From: Eubacteriales bacterium
GTDB taxonomy: Bacteria; Bacillota; Clostridia; Oscillospirales; Oscillospiraceae
DNA length: 64,000 nucleotides
Direction of reading: 5' to 3'
Assembly: GCA_030536515.1 (NCBI GenBank)
Contig: JAUNPV010000002.1
Coordinates: forward strand, 1 to 64,000
The first letter of the stretch is position 1. Each line of letters begins with the position of its first letter. This document shows positions 16,347 to 25,085 of this stretch, piece by piece. A program made the translations under genes and the position numbers. The notes below the pieces were generated by a model. That model saw only the letters and a list, made by a program, of their open reading frames with translations, had not been told where the DNA came from and did not search any database.

Positions 16347-18401
16347 CTACAGACCCAGGACCGCCAGCAGGGGGTGAATCACCAGGTCGATGAGCTTGAT
16401 GCCGATAAAGGGGGTGACAACGCCGCCGACGCCGAAAATCATCATATTGCGCAGCAGCAGCCGCCCCGAGGACATGGGCCGGTACCGCACGCCCTTCACG
16501 GCCAGGGGAATCAGGCAGGGGATGATGAGGGCGTTGAAAATCAGCGCCGACAAAATCGCACTGTAGGGCGTGGCCAGGCCCATGATGTTCAGCACCCCCA
16601 GCCGGGGAATTGCCAACATGAACATAGCGGGGATGATGGCAAAATACTTGGCGATGTCGTTGGCAATGGAGAAGGTGGTGAGGCTGCCTCTGGTGATGAG
16701 CAGCTGCTTTCCAATCTCCACCACCTCCAGAATCTTGGTGGGGTCGGAGTCCAGGTCCACCATGTTGGCCGCCTCCTTGGCGGCGGTGGTGCCGCTGTTC
16801 ATGGCCAGACCCACGTTGGCCTGGGCCAGAGCCGGGGCGTCGTTGGTGCCGTCGCCGGTCATGGCCACGATTTTGCCCTGGGCCTGCTCCTTTTTGATGA
16901 CGCTGATTTTGTCCTCGGGCTTGCACTCGGCGATAAAGCCGTCCACACCGGCCTCCTTGGCAATGGTGGCGGCGGTGAGGGGATTGTCGCCGGTGCACAT
17001 AATGGTTTTGATGCCAATGGCCCGCAGCCGCTCAAACCGCTGGGCCATTCCGGCCTTGACGGTGTCCTTCAGGTAGATAACGCCCAGAATGCGGGCGTCC
17101 TGGCAGACGGTCAGCGGGGTGCCGCCCAGGCCGGAGACTTTTTCCACCGTTTCCCGCAGGTCTGCCGGGACGCTGCCGCCCTGGCTGCGGACATACTGCT
17201 CGATGGCCTCCGCCGCACCCTTGCGGACCCTGGTCCCGTCGGGGAAATCCACGCCGCTCATCCGGGTCTGGGCGGTGAAGGGGACGAAGATGGATCCGGC
17301 GGGCTCTGTGCTGCTGCACCCCAGGCGGCGAGCCAGCTCCAGGGTGGACTTGCCCTCGGGGGTGTCGTCGTGCAGGCTGGTCAGCGCCGCACAGCGTATC
17401 AGCTCCTCAGTCTCTGCCCCGCCCACAGGGAAGAAGTCCGCCGCCAGCCGGTTGCCGTAGGTGATGGTGCCGGTTTTGTCCAGAATCATGGTGTCTACAT
17501 CGCCGCAGGCCTCCACGGCCTTGCCGGACATGGCAATCACATTGAACCGGGTCACCCGGTCCATGCCCGCAATGCCGATGGCGGAGAGCAGGCCGCCAAT
17601 GGTGGTGGGAATCAGGCAGACAGCCAGGGCGACGAGGGTGGATATCTGAAGCCGGACCCCGGCGTAGATGCCGATGGGGTACAGCGTGACGATGACAATG
17701 AGGAAAATAATGGTCAGCGACACCAGCAGGGTGTTCAGCGCCACCTCATTGGGAGTCTTTTTCCGGCTGGCCCCCTCCACCAGGGCAATCATCCGGTCCA
17801 GAAAGCTGCTGCCGGGGTCGGAGGTGATGGAGATTTTCAGCCAGTCGGACACCACTGTGGTGCCGCCGGTGACGGAGCAGAAGTCGCCGCCGGATTCCCG
17901 GACCACCGGGGCGGATTCGCCGGTGATGGCGGACTCGTCCACCGAGGCGATGCCCTCCACCACCTCGCCGTCGCCGGGAATAATCTCCCCGGCGGAAACC
18001 AGCACTAGGTCTCCCTTTTTCAGCTGGCTGGAATGAACGTCCCGGGTGGAGCCGTCGGGGGCCAGCAGGTGGGCCACGGTGTCCTTCTGGGTCCGTTTCA
18101 GGCTGGCCGCCTGGGCCTTGCCCCGGCCCTCGGCCACCGACTCTGCAAAGTTTGCAAACAAAACCGTCACAAACAGCACGGCGCAGACAATGATGTTGTA
18201 GGCCCGAAGCTGGCCTGTGGCGGCGTCGCCGAAGATGCCCGGAAAGACGGACAGCAGCAGCGTCACCGCACAGCCCGATTCCACCACGAACATCACGGGA
18301 TTTTTCACCATGTACCGGGGGTCCAGCTTGGTAAACGAGCCGATGACCGCCTGCCGGAGAATCTCCGGGGTCATCAGCCTTTGGTTGCGTTTTTTACTCA
18401 T
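16347..18401 (-). CDS. kdpB: KdpB, K+-transporting P-type ATPase catalytic subunit
   Basis: Catalytic subunit of 684 residues, normal length. It carries the phosphorylation motif [12 protein letters not shown], the P-type signature TGESAPV in the actuator domain, [10 protein letters not shown] in the hinge and the expected hydrophobic helices. It hydrolyses ATP to drive potassium uptake through KdpA. GGAGG precedes the ATG, and the gap to kdpA is 12 bases. Confidence 0.97.
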   Translation of the reverse strand: MSKKRNQRLMTPEILRQAVIGSFTKLDPRYMVKNPVMFVVESGCAVTLLLSVFPGIFGDAATGQLRAYNIIVCAVLFVTVLFANFAESVAEGRGKAQAASLKRTQKDTVAHLLAPDGSTRDVHSSQLKKGDLVLVSAGEIIPGDGEVVEGIASVDESAITGESAPVVRESGGDFCSVTGGTTVVSDWLKISITSDPGSSFLDRMIALVEGASRKKTPNEVALNTLLVSLTIIFLIVIVTLYPIGIYAGVRLQISTLVALAVCLIPTTIGGLLSAIGIAGMDRVTRFNVIAMSGKAVEACGDVDTMILDKTGTITYGNRLAADFFPVGGAETEELIRCAALTSLHDDTPEGKSTLELARRLGCSSTEPAGSIFVPFTAQTRMSGVDFPDGTRVRKGAAEAIEQYVRSQGGSVPADLRETVEKVSGLGGTPLTVCQDARILGVIYLKDTVKAGMAQRFERLRAIGIKTIMCTGDNPLTAATIAKEAGVDGFIAECKPEDKISVIKKEQAQGKIVAMTGDGTNDAPALAQANVGLAMNSGTTAAKEAANMVDLDSDPTKILEVVEIGKQLLITRGSLTTFSIANDIAKYFAIIPAMFMLAIPRLGVLNIMGLATPYSAILSALIFNALIIPCLIPLAVKGVRYRPMSSGRLLLRNMMIFGVGGVVTPFIGIKLIDLVIHPLLAVLGL

Positions 18402-18413
18402 AATGGGTGCCTC

Positions 18414-20126
18414 CTATGCAAACAGCGTCAAATGCTCGGCGATGGGCCCCAGGGCCAGCACCGGGAAAAAGGTCAGAGCGGCGAAAATATACACCACCGC
18501 CACCAGAATGATGGGAAAGGCCGGGGTGTCCGTATGCAGGGAACCGGCGGAGTCGCTCACAAAGGGCTTTTTCATCAAAGACCCGGCAATGGCCAGCTGG
18601 AGGAAAATGGACACATAGCGGCCTAAAAACATGGCGGCCCCGGTGGTCAGGTTCCAGAACAGGCTGTTGTCCGCCAGCCCCTCAAACCCGGAGCCGTTGT
18701 TGGCGGCGGAGGAGGCGTACTCATACAGTATCTGAGAAAGGCCGTGAAAGCCGGGATTGCTCACCCCTGCCAGGCCGCCGGAGGTTCCTACGGCCACGGC
18801 GGTGAAGGCCAGAATCAGCAGCGGGTGAATGATGATGCACAGGGCGGTGAGCTTCATCTCCCGGCCCTCAATCTTCTTGCCCAGATACTCCGGGGTCCGG
18901 CCAATCATCAGGCCGCACAGGAACACCGCCAGAATGGCGTAGACAATCATGTTCATCAGCCCCACGCCCTTGCCGCCGAAAACCACATTGAGCATCATAT
19001 GCAGCAGAGGCACCAGGCCGCCCAGGGGTGTCAGGGTATCGTGCATATTGTTGACGCTGCCGGTGGTGAAGGAGGTGGTGGCTGTGGTGAACATGGCGGA
19101 CTGGGCAATGCCGAAGCGGACCTCCTTGCCCTCCATGCTGCCCATGGACTGGCTCAGCCCCGCCGAAGCCAGCAGGGGATTGCCCTTTGACTCCGCCCAG
19201 AAGCACAGCGCCAGACCGATGACAAACAGAATGCCCATGGCGGCAAACACCGTCCGGCCCTCCATGCCAAAGCACCGGGCGGTGAGCCCCCGGCCCTTCC
19301 GGCTGCGGACCATCTTGCCGAAGGTGATGACGCAGGCCCCGGGCAGCAGCATCATGGCGTAAAGCTCTATGAGATTGGTCAGTATGGTGGGGTTTTCAAT
19401 GGGCGTTGCCGAGTTTGCCCCCAGGAAGCCGCCGCCGTTGGTGCCGATGTGCTTGATAATCTCCAGGGAGGCAACAGGGCCCATGGCGATGACCTGCCTG
19501 GCGCCCTCGATGGTGTCCACCACCACGTTGCCGGACAGGGTCTGGGGCACCCCCTGCCACACCAGCACCAGGCCGCCCAGCATGGAGAAGGGGAGCAGCA
19601 CCCGGGTGGTGATGCGGATGAGGTCGGCATAAAAGCTGCCCACATTCTCCCCGGTCTGACCGGCCAGACCCCGGATAAAGGCCATGCAGGCGGCATAGCC
19701 GCTGCCGGCGGAGACAAACATCATAAAGGTAATGACCAGCATCTGGGACAGATAGGACAGCCCCGTTTCACCGGCGTAGTGCTGGAGGTTGGTGTTGGTC
19801 ATAAAGCTGATGATGGTGTTCAGCGACAGGCTCCGCCCCATGGCCCCCACGCCGTTGGGGTTCAGCAGCGGGACGGCCTGGAGCCGCAGGACCAGATAGC
19901 CCAGCAGCATCATGGAGGCGTTGGCCCCCAGCAGCGTCAGAGCGTACTGCCGCCAGTTCATGGGCCTTTGGGGATCGACTCCGCAGAGCCGGTACAGAAA
20001 TCCGTCCACCCGGTCAAAAACCGGGTCGGCGAAGGTGTGCTTTCCGGCGGCAATGTGGTAAAGATAATTGCCCGCCGGAATGACCATCAGCAGATAAAGG
20101 GCCATGGTCAAAATCAGTTGCAGCAT
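18414..20126 (-). CDS. kdpA: KdpA, K+-binding translocating subunit
   Basis: The 570-residue channel-like subunit. Selectivity-filter-type segments with conserved Gly are visible (TNTNLQHYAGETGLSYL, GTNGGGFLGANSATP, TTTSFTTGSVNNMHDTL and AANNGSGFEG), as in KdpA from other bacteria. The ATG is preceded by TAGGAGG that overlaps the kdpF stop, so the two are translated together. Confidence 0.96.
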   Translation of the reverse strand: MLQLILTMALYLLMVIPAGNYLYHIAAGKHTFADPVFDRVDGFLYRLCGVDPQRPMNWRQYALTLLGANASMMLLGYLVLRLQAVPLLNPNGVGAMGRSLSLNTIISFMTNTNLQHYAGETGLSYLSQMLVITFMMFVSAGSGYAACMAFIRGLAGQTGENVGSFYADLIRITTRVLLPFSMLGGLVLVWQGVPQTLSGNVVVDTIEGARQVIAMGPVASLEIIKHIGTNGGGFLGANSATPIENPTILTNLIELYAMMLLPGACVITFGKMVRSRKGRGLTARCFGMEGRTVFAAMGILFVIGLALCFWAESKGNPLLASAGLSQSMGSMEGKEVRFGIAQSAMFTTATTSFTTGSVNNMHDTLTPLGGLVPLLHMMLNVVFGGKGVGLMNMIVYAILAVFLCGLMIGRTPEYLGKKIEGREMKLTALCIIIHPLLILAFTAVAVGTSGGLAGVSNPGFHGLSQILYEYASSAANNGSGFEGLADNSLFWNLTTGAAMFLGRYVSIFLQLAIAGSLMKKPFVSDSAGSLHTDTPAFPIILVAVVYIFAALTFFPVLALGPIAEHLTLFA

Positions 20127-20137
20127 AGCGTTTCCTC

Positions 20138-20215
20138 CTAAAATTTCTCCGGGTGGATGAGGGCATACAATAGATATCCCCCCAGGGCGAGAACAAGAAT
20201 TCCAAGAATGTACAT
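20138..20215 (-). CDS. kdpF: KdpF, small subunit (25 aa)
   Basis: A 25-residue single-helix protein reading MYILGILVLALGGYLLYALI followed by HPEKF, which matches the KdpF pattern of a hydrophobic helix ending in YALxxPExF. KdpF stabilises the KdpABC complex. Its TAG lies in the ribosome site of kdpA. It is below usual ORF length limits but clearly genuine by composition and position. Confidence 0.9.
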   Translation of the reverse strand: MYILGILVLALGGYLLYALIHPEKF

Positions 20216-20229
20216 ACCGTTTCCCCCAA

Positions 20230-20571
20230 TCAGTATTTCAGGCTCTGCTCCACGTCCAGCACGAACAGCACAACGCCGCCGCAGTGGACGGGAATAGGGA
20301 CCGTGGGCGTCGGAACGGACGGCATTCCCAGCGCCGGCTGATACTGCATTTCCGTCCGCTCCCCGTACCGGCGCAGCAGGGCCAGGGCCTCGTCCAGATA
20401 CGCATGGTTCAGGCCAATCATAATGGTCGCACTGGGCTTTCTGAGAAAGCCGCCGGTGGAGCGGAGCACCGTTGCATAAAAACCGTGCTCGTTGAGCTCG
20501 GCAATTGCCTCGGGGTAATCGTCCCCCTGGAGAATCGCAAGAATCATTTTGTCACAATTTGAATTTTTCAT
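20230..20571 (-). CDS. DarA/PstA-like cyclic-di-AMP receptor (PII-like)
   Basis: A 113-residue protein of the CdAMP_rec/PII-like family. The diagnostic STGGFLRK segment lies near residue 40 and MIGLNHAYLDEAL follows; the C-terminal beta strand with PIPVHCGGVVLFVL matches the end of DarA. These proteins bind c-di-AMP, the second messenger that controls potassium uptake in Bacillota. Here the gene is the first of the kdp transcript, 15 bases before kdpF, which points to direct coupling of c-di-AMP to the pump or its expression. The ATG at 20571 follows AAGGTGG. The family is confident; the link to Kdp is inferred. Confidence 0.85.
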   Translation of the reverse strand: MKNSNCDKMILAILQGDDYPEAIAELNEHGFYATVLRSTGGFLRKPSATIMIGLNHAYLDEALALLRRYGERTEMQYQPALGMPSVPTPTVPIPVHCGGVVLFVLDVEQSLKY

Positions 20572-20672
20572 CGTGATGCCACCTTTCCTTTGTGTACAGC
20601 GCCAGTATAGGCCCAACACCATAAAAAGGGGGTGAGGATTCCTGCTTTTGGATTAAGAAAGCATAAAAAGGA

Positions 20673-20698
20673 GGCGGCCTTGAGTAATCAAGGCCGCC
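20673..20698 (-). terminator. Terminator of the ald-amidohydrolase operon
   Basis: GGCGGCCTTGA pairs perfectly with its complement around a four-base loop and is followed on the minus strand by TCCTTTTT. It lies 80 bases after the amidohydrolase stop. Confidence 0.75.
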
Positions 20699-20777
20699 GT
20701 GGCGAAATATGAAGAAGAAACTGAACGAAGGACTCTATGCGGTGGCAGCTGCACCAGCCTGTTCGGATTGTGCCTGG

Positions 20778-22370
20778 TTATTCTTTTCGCAGATAAACAG
20801 TATTTCCGGCCTTCACCGTTTCCAGGACACGGATGTCTCTGAGCTGGTCGATGCCCACGGCCAGGGGATTGCGGTCCAGGATTACCAGGTCTGCCAGCTT
20901 CCCCGGGGCCAGGGTGCCCTTGGTATCCTCCTCGCCGTACTGCCGGGCGGCGTGGACCGTCACGGCCTTCAGCCCGTCGGCCACGGAAATGCGCTCCCGG
21001 CGGGACAGCTCCACCCCGGACCGGGTGATGCGCCTGGCGGCGCACCAGAGGGTTTGCAGCACGTCGGGCATCAGCACCGGGCTGTCCTGGTGGAAGGTGA
21101 AGGGCAGGCCCAGGGCCTTGGCCGAGGCCGCCGGGGAGATATTCTGCGCCCGGTCCATGCCGAAATTCTGAATGTGGATATCCCCCCAGTAGTAGCAGTG
21201 GGCGGTGAAAAAGCTGGGGGGCATGGGAATGTTGGCCATCCGGGCCAGCTGCTGGGGCTGGACCAGCTGGGCGTGAATCATCACCGGGCGGCAGGGGTCC
21301 AGGCCGGGATGGTCCTTCAAAACCGCCTCAAACTGGGTGATGAACTGCTCCGCCGCAGCGTCGCCGTTGCAGTGGGCCAGCAGCTGCTTGCGGCGGCGCA
21401 GAGCTGAGAAAATCAGATTATAGAGCTGACGGTCCGTCTTGATGGGGTAGCCCCGGTCCGCCGAGCCCTGGTAGGGCTCCTTCATCCAGGCGGTCCGGCC
21501 CTGGGGGGAGCCGTCCAGGAATATTTTGTACCCGCCGATGCGCAGGTGGTTTTGGTACTGCCCCACATATTCCGGGTTCCGGTCCGGGCCGTCCTCCAGA
21601 GTCTCCAGGTCCAGATAGCCTACCAAATCCAGGTACAGGGCCTTTTTCTCCGCCGCAAATTTGAGGATTTGCAGCAGCGGCGCCGTCACCATGCCCTCCT
21701 GGACGGTGGTGATGCCGTAGCTGGCGTAGATATCCTGGGCCTTCTGGAACAGCGCCAGCAGCTCCGCCATGCCGGGCATGGGCATGGCGTTGCGGAAGGC
21801 CACGAAGGCGTTTTCCTCCATATAGCCGTTCAGCTCCCGGGACCCCTCCACCCGGCCGTAGTGGCCGCCGTCGGGGTCCGGCTGATTGGAAAGGCCCTGG
21901 GCCGCCAGAGCCGTAGAGTTCACCACCCCCATGTGGGAGGAGGCGTGGGTGATGACAATGGGGTGGACGGTGGACACCCGGTCCAGGAGAAACTTGTCCG
22001 GGTGGCGATGCTCCGCCAGGAAATTGTGGTCGTAATTGGTGCCGGACACCCACTGGCCCTGGGGAATTTGATTGTCTGAAATAAAGGCCCGGAGCCGCTG
22101 GGCGATTTCCTCAAAGCTCCCTGCCTCCGACAGGTCGCACTGGGACAGGGAGGTGGCCAGCCCCGCAAAGTGGCTGTGGCCGTCGATGAAGCCGGGCAGC
22201 AGGGTCTTTCCCCGGAGGTCCACCCGGCGGGTGTTTTCCTCCGCCAGGGCAGACACCTCACCGTATGGACCGGCTTTCAGAATCACCCCGTCCCGAACCA
22301 GCAGCGCCTCCACCTGGGGGCAGCTGTCGTCCATGGTCAGGATGGTCCCGTTATAGTAGAGCGTGGACAT
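20778..22370 (-). CDS. YtcJ-like metal-dependent amidohydrolase
   Basis: A 530-residue amidohydrolase-3 family enzyme. The metal-binding HSH motif lies near residue 63 after the conserved LLPGFIDGHSHF, and a late SPVLMPDVL segment and a C-terminal GTLAPGKLADLVILD strand complete the composite domain typical of imidazolonepropionase/YtcJ-like proteins. The substrate is unknown. It starts 12 bases after the alanine dehydrogenase stop, with GGAGG before the ATG, so the two are co-transcribed and may serve amino-acid or amide degradation. Confidence 0.85.
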   Translation of the reverse strand: MSTLYYNGTILTMDDSCPQVEALLVRDGVILKAGPYGEVSALAEENTRRVDLRGKTLLPGFIDGHSHFAGLATSLSQCDLSEAGSFEEIAQRLRAFISDNQIPQGQWVSGTNYDHNFLAEHRHPDKFLLDRVSTVHPIVITHASSHMGVVNSTALAAQGLSNQPDPDGGHYGRVEGSRELNGYMEENAFVAFRNAMPMPGMAELLALFQKAQDIYASYGITTVQEGMVTAPLLQILKFAAEKKALYLDLVGYLDLETLEDGPDRNPEYVGQYQNHLRIGGYKIFLDGSPQGRTAWMKEPYQGSADRGYPIKTDRQLYNLIFSALRRRKQLLAHCNGDAAAEQFITQFEAVLKDHPGLDPCRPVMIHAQLVQPQQLARMANIPMPPSFFTAHCYYWGDIHIQNFGMDRAQNISPAASAKALGLPFTFHQDSPVLMPDVLQTLWCAARRITRSGVELSRRERISVADGLKAVTVHAARQYGEEDTKGTLAPGKLADLVILDRNPLAVGIDQLRDIRVLETVKAGNTVYLRKE

Positions 22371-22382
22371 GGAAGCCTCCAG

Positions 22383-23498
22383 TCAGAACAGCTCCGCAGG
22401 GTCCGTGTAGGGCAGCCCCTGGGCGTCGGCCACGGCCTGGAAGGTCAGGTGGCCATTGTAGGTATTCAGGCCCTTCATCAGGGCAGGGTCTGCCTTGCAG
22501 GCCGCCTCGGCCCCCAGATTCGCGATTTTCAGCGCATAGGGCAAAGTCGCACCGGTGAGGGCCAGGGTCGCCGTCCTGGGCACTGCGCCGGGCATATTGG
22601 CCACGGAGTAGTGCAGCACCCCGTGCTTGATGAAGTAGGGGTTTGAGTGGGTGGTGATGCGGTCGATGCTCTCAATGGAGCCGCCCTGGTCGATGGCCAC
22701 GTCGATGAGGACGCTGCCGGGGCGCATGGACTTGACCATCTCCTCGGTGACCAGCTTGGGGGCCCGGGCGCCGGGAATCAGCACGCAGCCCACCACCAGG
22801 TCTGCCTGGCGGACGGCGTTTGCAATGTTGTAAGAATTGGACAGCAGGGTCTGGACCCGGCCGCCGAAGATATCGTCCAGATAGGCCAGCCGCTTGCCGC
22901 TGATATCCAGCACGGTCACGTTGGCCCCCATGCCCACGGCCACCTTGGCCGCATTGGTGCCCACGTTGCCGCCGCCTACGATGACCACATTGGCCCGCTC
23001 CACGCCGGACACGCCGCCCAGCAGAATGCCCCGGCCGCCGGGGCCGGCTTCCAGAAGCCGTGCGCCCACCTGGATAGACAGGCGGCCCGCCACCTCGCTC
23101 ATGGGACTCAGCAGGGGAAGGGAGCGGTCGGGCAGCTGAACGGTCTCGTAGGCGATGCCGGTGACCTTCCGCTCCAGCAGAGCCCGGGTCTGGCCGGGGT
23201 CCGGAGCCAGGTGCAGGTAGGTAAAGAGAATCTGGCCCTCATGGAGCAGCCCATATTCCGGCTCCAGAGGCTCCTTGACCTTGACAATCATATCCGAACT
23301 GTCGTAAACCTCCCTGGCAGTGGGGAGAATCTGAGCGCCCACCTGGGTGTACTCCCCGTCGGCAAAGCCGCTGGCGGCGCCGGCACTGCTCTCCATATAG
23401 ACAGTATGCCCGGCCCGGACAAGTGCATCCACACCGGCAGGCGTCAGGCCCACACGCCGCTCCTGGTCTTTGATTTCCTTAGGACATCCAATACGCAT
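22383..23498 (-). CDS. ald: Alanine dehydrogenase
   Basis: NAD-dependent enzyme of 371 residues that deaminates L-alanine to pyruvate reversibly. The N-terminal [20 protein letters not shown] and the catalytic VKVKEP and YLHLAP segments are classic, and a Rossmann fold with [13 protein letters not shown] lies near residue 170. AAAGGAG precedes the ATG. In spore formers alanine dehydrogenase supports growth and sporulation on alanine. Confidence 0.96.
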   Translation of the reverse strand: MRIGCPKEIKDQERRVGLTPAGVDALVRAGHTVYMESSAGAASGFADGEYTQVGAQILPTAREVYDSSDMIVKVKEPLEPEYGLLHEGQILFTYLHLAPDPGQTRALLERKVTGIAYETVQLPDRSLPLLSPMSEVAGRLSIQVGARLLEAGPGGRGILLGGVSGVERANVVIVGGGNVGTNAAKVAVGMGANVTVLDISGKRLAYLDDIFGGRVQTLLSNSYNIANAVRQADLVVGCVLIPGARAPKLVTEEMVKSMRPGSVLIDVAIDQGGSIESIDRITTHSNPYFIKHGVLHYSVANMPGAVPRTATLALTGATLPYALKIANLGAEAACKADPALMKGLNTYNGHLTFQAVADAQGLPYTDPAELF

Positions 23499-23532
23499 TG
23501 AAAATGCTCCTTTCTATTTTGTTGCCACCATT

Positions 23533-23560
23533 ATTGTAGCACATCTAACAAAAAATGCAA
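23533..23560 (-). promoter_or_regulatory. Promoter of ald
   Basis: On the minus strand TTGCAT and TACAAT are separated by 16 bases, about 35 bases before the ATG. It is a clean sigma-A-type promoter. Confidence 0.65.
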
Positions 23561-23598
23561 TATAAATCGGCTGCATTTAGAAAATATGTCAACAGCCG

Positions 23599-23626
23599 TT
23601 GACAAGCACCGAATATTCTGTATAAT
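23599..23626 (+). promoter_or_regulatory. Promoter of the FTR-like gene
   Basis: TTGACA and TATAAT are separated by 16 bases, 23 bases before the ATG. The -35 box lies in an inverted repeat TGTCAA-CAGCCG-TTGACA (23587-23604) between this gene and ald, which could also serve as an operator. Confidence 0.75.
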
Positions 23627-23649
23627 GAAGTCAGAAAGGAAGTGAAAAC

Positions 23650-23844
23650 ATGGCAATTCGTCTGAACGAGGACAAGAAAGTGGTCCAGATGATTCGGGAG
23701 GGCCTGAAGCGCACCGGCGGCTACTGCCCCTGCCGCCTGGAGCGCAGCGAGGACAACAAGTGCATCTGCAAGGAATTCCGGGAGCAGATGGCGGACCCGG
23801 CCTACAAGGGCTACTGCCACTGTATGCTGTACTACAAGGAGTAA
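23650..23844 (+). CDS. Ferredoxin-thioredoxin reductase catalytic-domain protein (64 aa)
   Basis: A 64-residue protein consisting of little more than the FTR catalytic-chain core. The Cys pattern CPC (residues 26-28), CIC (38-40) and CHC (57-59) is the one that binds a 4Fe-4S cluster next to a redox-active disulphide. It would use reduced ferredoxin to reduce a thioredoxin-like partner. No variable chain is encoded, as is normal in anaerobes. AGGAAG precedes the ATG, and the gene has its own strong promoter. Confidence 0.88.
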   Translation: MAIRLNEDKKVVQMIREGLKRTGGYCPCRLERSEDNKCICKEFREQMADPAYKGYCHCMLYYKE

Positions 23845-23873
23845 AAATTTTTCGGAATATTTCGAGAAAACAG

Positions 23874-23902
23874 TTGACAAATTCTGCGCCCTGTGATATT
23901 AT
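23874..23902 (+). promoter_or_regulatory. Promoter of tRNA-Leu
   Basis: Consensus TTGACA and TATTAT boxes separated by 17 bases end 39 bases before the tRNA. Confidence 0.8.
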
Positions 23903-23941
23903 ACCCAAGCGCTGAGGGAAACCCCTTCAGAAAGCGAATAT

Positions 23942-24029
23942 GGGCGAGTGGTGGAATTGGTAGACTCGCTAGATTCAGGTTCTAGTGTTCACTGCGGACG
24001 TGCGGGTTCAAGTCCCGCCTCGCCCACCA
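23942..24029 (+). tRNA. tRNA-Leu (CAG)
   Basis: An 88-base class II tRNA with acceptor GGGCGAG/CTCGCCC, a D loop with GGTAGA, anticodon stem CTAGA/TCTAG enclosing loop TTCAGGT (anticodon CAG, reading CUG), a variable arm around GTTCACTGCGGAC, a T arm with GGGTTCAAGTCCC and an encoded CCA. The long variable arm and anticodon identify leucine. A strong terminator follows directly. Confidence 0.95.
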
Positions 24030-24030
24030 G

Positions 24031-24063
24031 AAAAAAGACGGTTGCTTCGCAACCGTCTTTTTT
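24031..24063 (+). terminator. tRNA-Leu terminator
   Basis: A perfect 15-base arm (AAAAAAGACGGTTGC and complement) around TTC, ending in a T run, lies immediately after the tRNA CCA. Part of this T run with the following CAGTGAAAT is copied before the second repeat unit at about 24253-24269. Confidence 0.85.
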
Positions 24064-24065
24064 CA

Positions 24066-24240
24066 GTGAAATAAATCCCTACGGGATTTGTGAAATGTGC
24101 TGCGCACGTGAAATACGCCTTCGGCGTGTGAAATGCCTGCGGGCGTGGGTGGATTTATTTCATTTCACTTTCTGCGAAGCAGAAAATTTCACGTGGGCGT
24201 GAGCCCACATTTCACATTCTGCGTCAGCAGAATATTTCAC
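24066..24240. repeat. Iterated-hairpin repeat, unit 1 (GTGAAAT spacers)
   Basis: Seven small hairpins are separated by a constant 7-base spacer. The first four follow GTGAAAT (24066, 24090, 24108, 24128); the last three are bounded by its complement ATTTCAC (24162, 24186, 24209, 24234). Stems include AAATCCC/GGGATTT, GTGC/GCAC, ACGCC/GGCGT, TTTCTGC/GCAGAAA, GTGGGC/GCCCAC and ATTCTGC/GCAGAAT. The unit is therefore a large inverted repeat built of hairpins. There is no coding capacity. It begins three bases after the tRNA terminator. Confidence 0.85.
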
Positions 24241-24262
24241 TAAACCAGGAGCCGTTTTTTCA

Positions 24263-24433
24263 GTGAAATAAATCCCTTCGGGATTTGTGAAATGTGCTAC
24301 GCACGTGAAATACGCCTTCGGCGTGTGAAATGCCTGCGGGCGTGGGTGGATTTATTTCATTTCACATTGCGCAGCAATATTTCACGTGGGCGCAAGCCCA
24401 CATTTCACATTCTGCATCAGCAGAATATTTCAC
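24263..24433. repeat. Iterated-hairpin repeat, unit 2 (GTGAAAT spacers)
   Basis: A second copy of the preceding unit with the same spacer order. Most differences from unit 1 fall in loops (TAC to TTC, TGC to TAC, GTGA to GCAA, GTCA to ATCA). Hairpin five is replaced as a pair (TTTCTGC/GCAGAAA becomes ATTGC/GCAAT), so pairing is kept while sequence changes, which argues that the folded form is selected. The 22 bases between units include a copy of the end of the tRNA terminator, indicating tandem duplication. Confidence 0.85.
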
Positions 24434-24495
24434 GAAATGCATGGAAAAAGGATTCCTGAATCTTTCTAAATTTTTGATTATTTCACCCAAAAACC

Positions 24496-24523
24496 TTGAA
24501 CTTATTTCGATGTCTGATATAAT
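24496..24523 (+). promoter_or_regulatory. Promoter of the four-helix-bundle gene
   Basis: TTGAAC and a perfect TATAAT are separated by 16 bases, 19 bases before the ATG at 24543. It lies outside the hairpin repeats, so the gene is expressed independently of them. Confidence 0.75.
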
Positions 24524-24542
24524 CACAATAGAGGTGATTCAA

Positions 24543-24908
24543 ATGGCAGATTCGAAACTGCGGGATTTATCTATGGACTTTGCTGTAAATATCCTTCGTC
24601 AATGTGAGCAAGTGAAGGGACATTATTCGCTGGTCAATCAGCTGGAGCGCTCTGCCACCTCAATCGGTGCCAATATCCACGAGGCCAATTATGCACATGG
24701 CAGGCAGGATTTTATAGCAAAGCTGCAAATTTCTCTGAAAGAGTGTTATGAGACAGAATATTGGATGGAATTGTTTCAAAAAGCCCGTATTTTAGAGCCT
24801 GACACCGGGACGAAACTGATGAACGACTGCGGGACGATTCGCAGAATTCTGATTGCATCCATCAATACAGCCAAGGGGAACGGCAAGGGAGGACCTAACG
24901 CCGGCTAA
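24543..24908 (+). CDS. Avd/S23-type four-helix-bundle protein
   Basis: A 121-residue, largely helical protein of the four-helix-bundle family that includes 23S rRNA intervening-sequence proteins and the Avd accessory factors of diversity-generating retroelements. Family signatures are QLERSATSIGANIHEA and the helix DFIAKLQISLKECYETEYWM. The basic tail (AKGNGKGG) fits RNA or DNA binding. The ATG at 24543 has GAGGTGA upstream; longer readings would translate the repeat and are rejected. It is less GC-rich than neighbouring genes. No reverse transcriptase is nearby, so its partner may be the two structured repeats just upstream. Confidence 0.88.
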   Translation: MADSKLRDLSMDFAVNILRQCEQVKGHYSLVNQLERSATSIGANIHEANYAHGRQDFIAKLQISLKECYETEYWMELFQKARILEPDTGTKLMNDCGTIRRILIASINTAKGNGKGGPNAG

Positions 24909-24978
24909 CCACCCAATACACCCCCCGCCTTCCTCTCTGCATGGGCGAATATTTCTGAAAAAATAATGAAAAAAGTGC

Positions 24979-25007
24979 TTGCATTTTACAGATTCCTGTG
25001 CTAAAAT
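24979..25007 (+). promoter_or_regulatory. Promoter of rplS
   Basis: TTGCAT and TAAAAT are separated by 17 bases. The leader of about 78 bases before the ATG may carry the L19 autoregulatory structure known from Bacillota, but I cannot confirm the fold by eye. Confidence 0.6.
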
Positions 25008-25085
25008 AAATCGGTCTGAAATCAAGGTGAGTCCTCTGCGACGTTACGTACGCATGAACGCCTAATATTTAAGGAGGACATTTTT

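Noticed and set aside
15642..18008. 788-codon plus-strand open frame
   Set aside because: Antisense to kdpC and kdpB, which are unmistakable; low-complexity Gly/His/Gln composition.
24066..24433. CRISPR array
   Set aside because: The repeated heptamers are far too short, the intervening sequences are self-complementary rather than unique spacers, and no cas gene is present.
24330..24542. N-terminal extension of the four-helix-bundle protein through the hairpin repeat
   Set aside because: The added residues are translated repeat; the true ATG at 24543 has its own ribosome site and a promoter just upstream.
24066..24908. Diversity-generating retroelement
   Set aside because: The Avd-like fold prompted this, but there is no reverse transcriptase and no template/variable repeat pair in the window.
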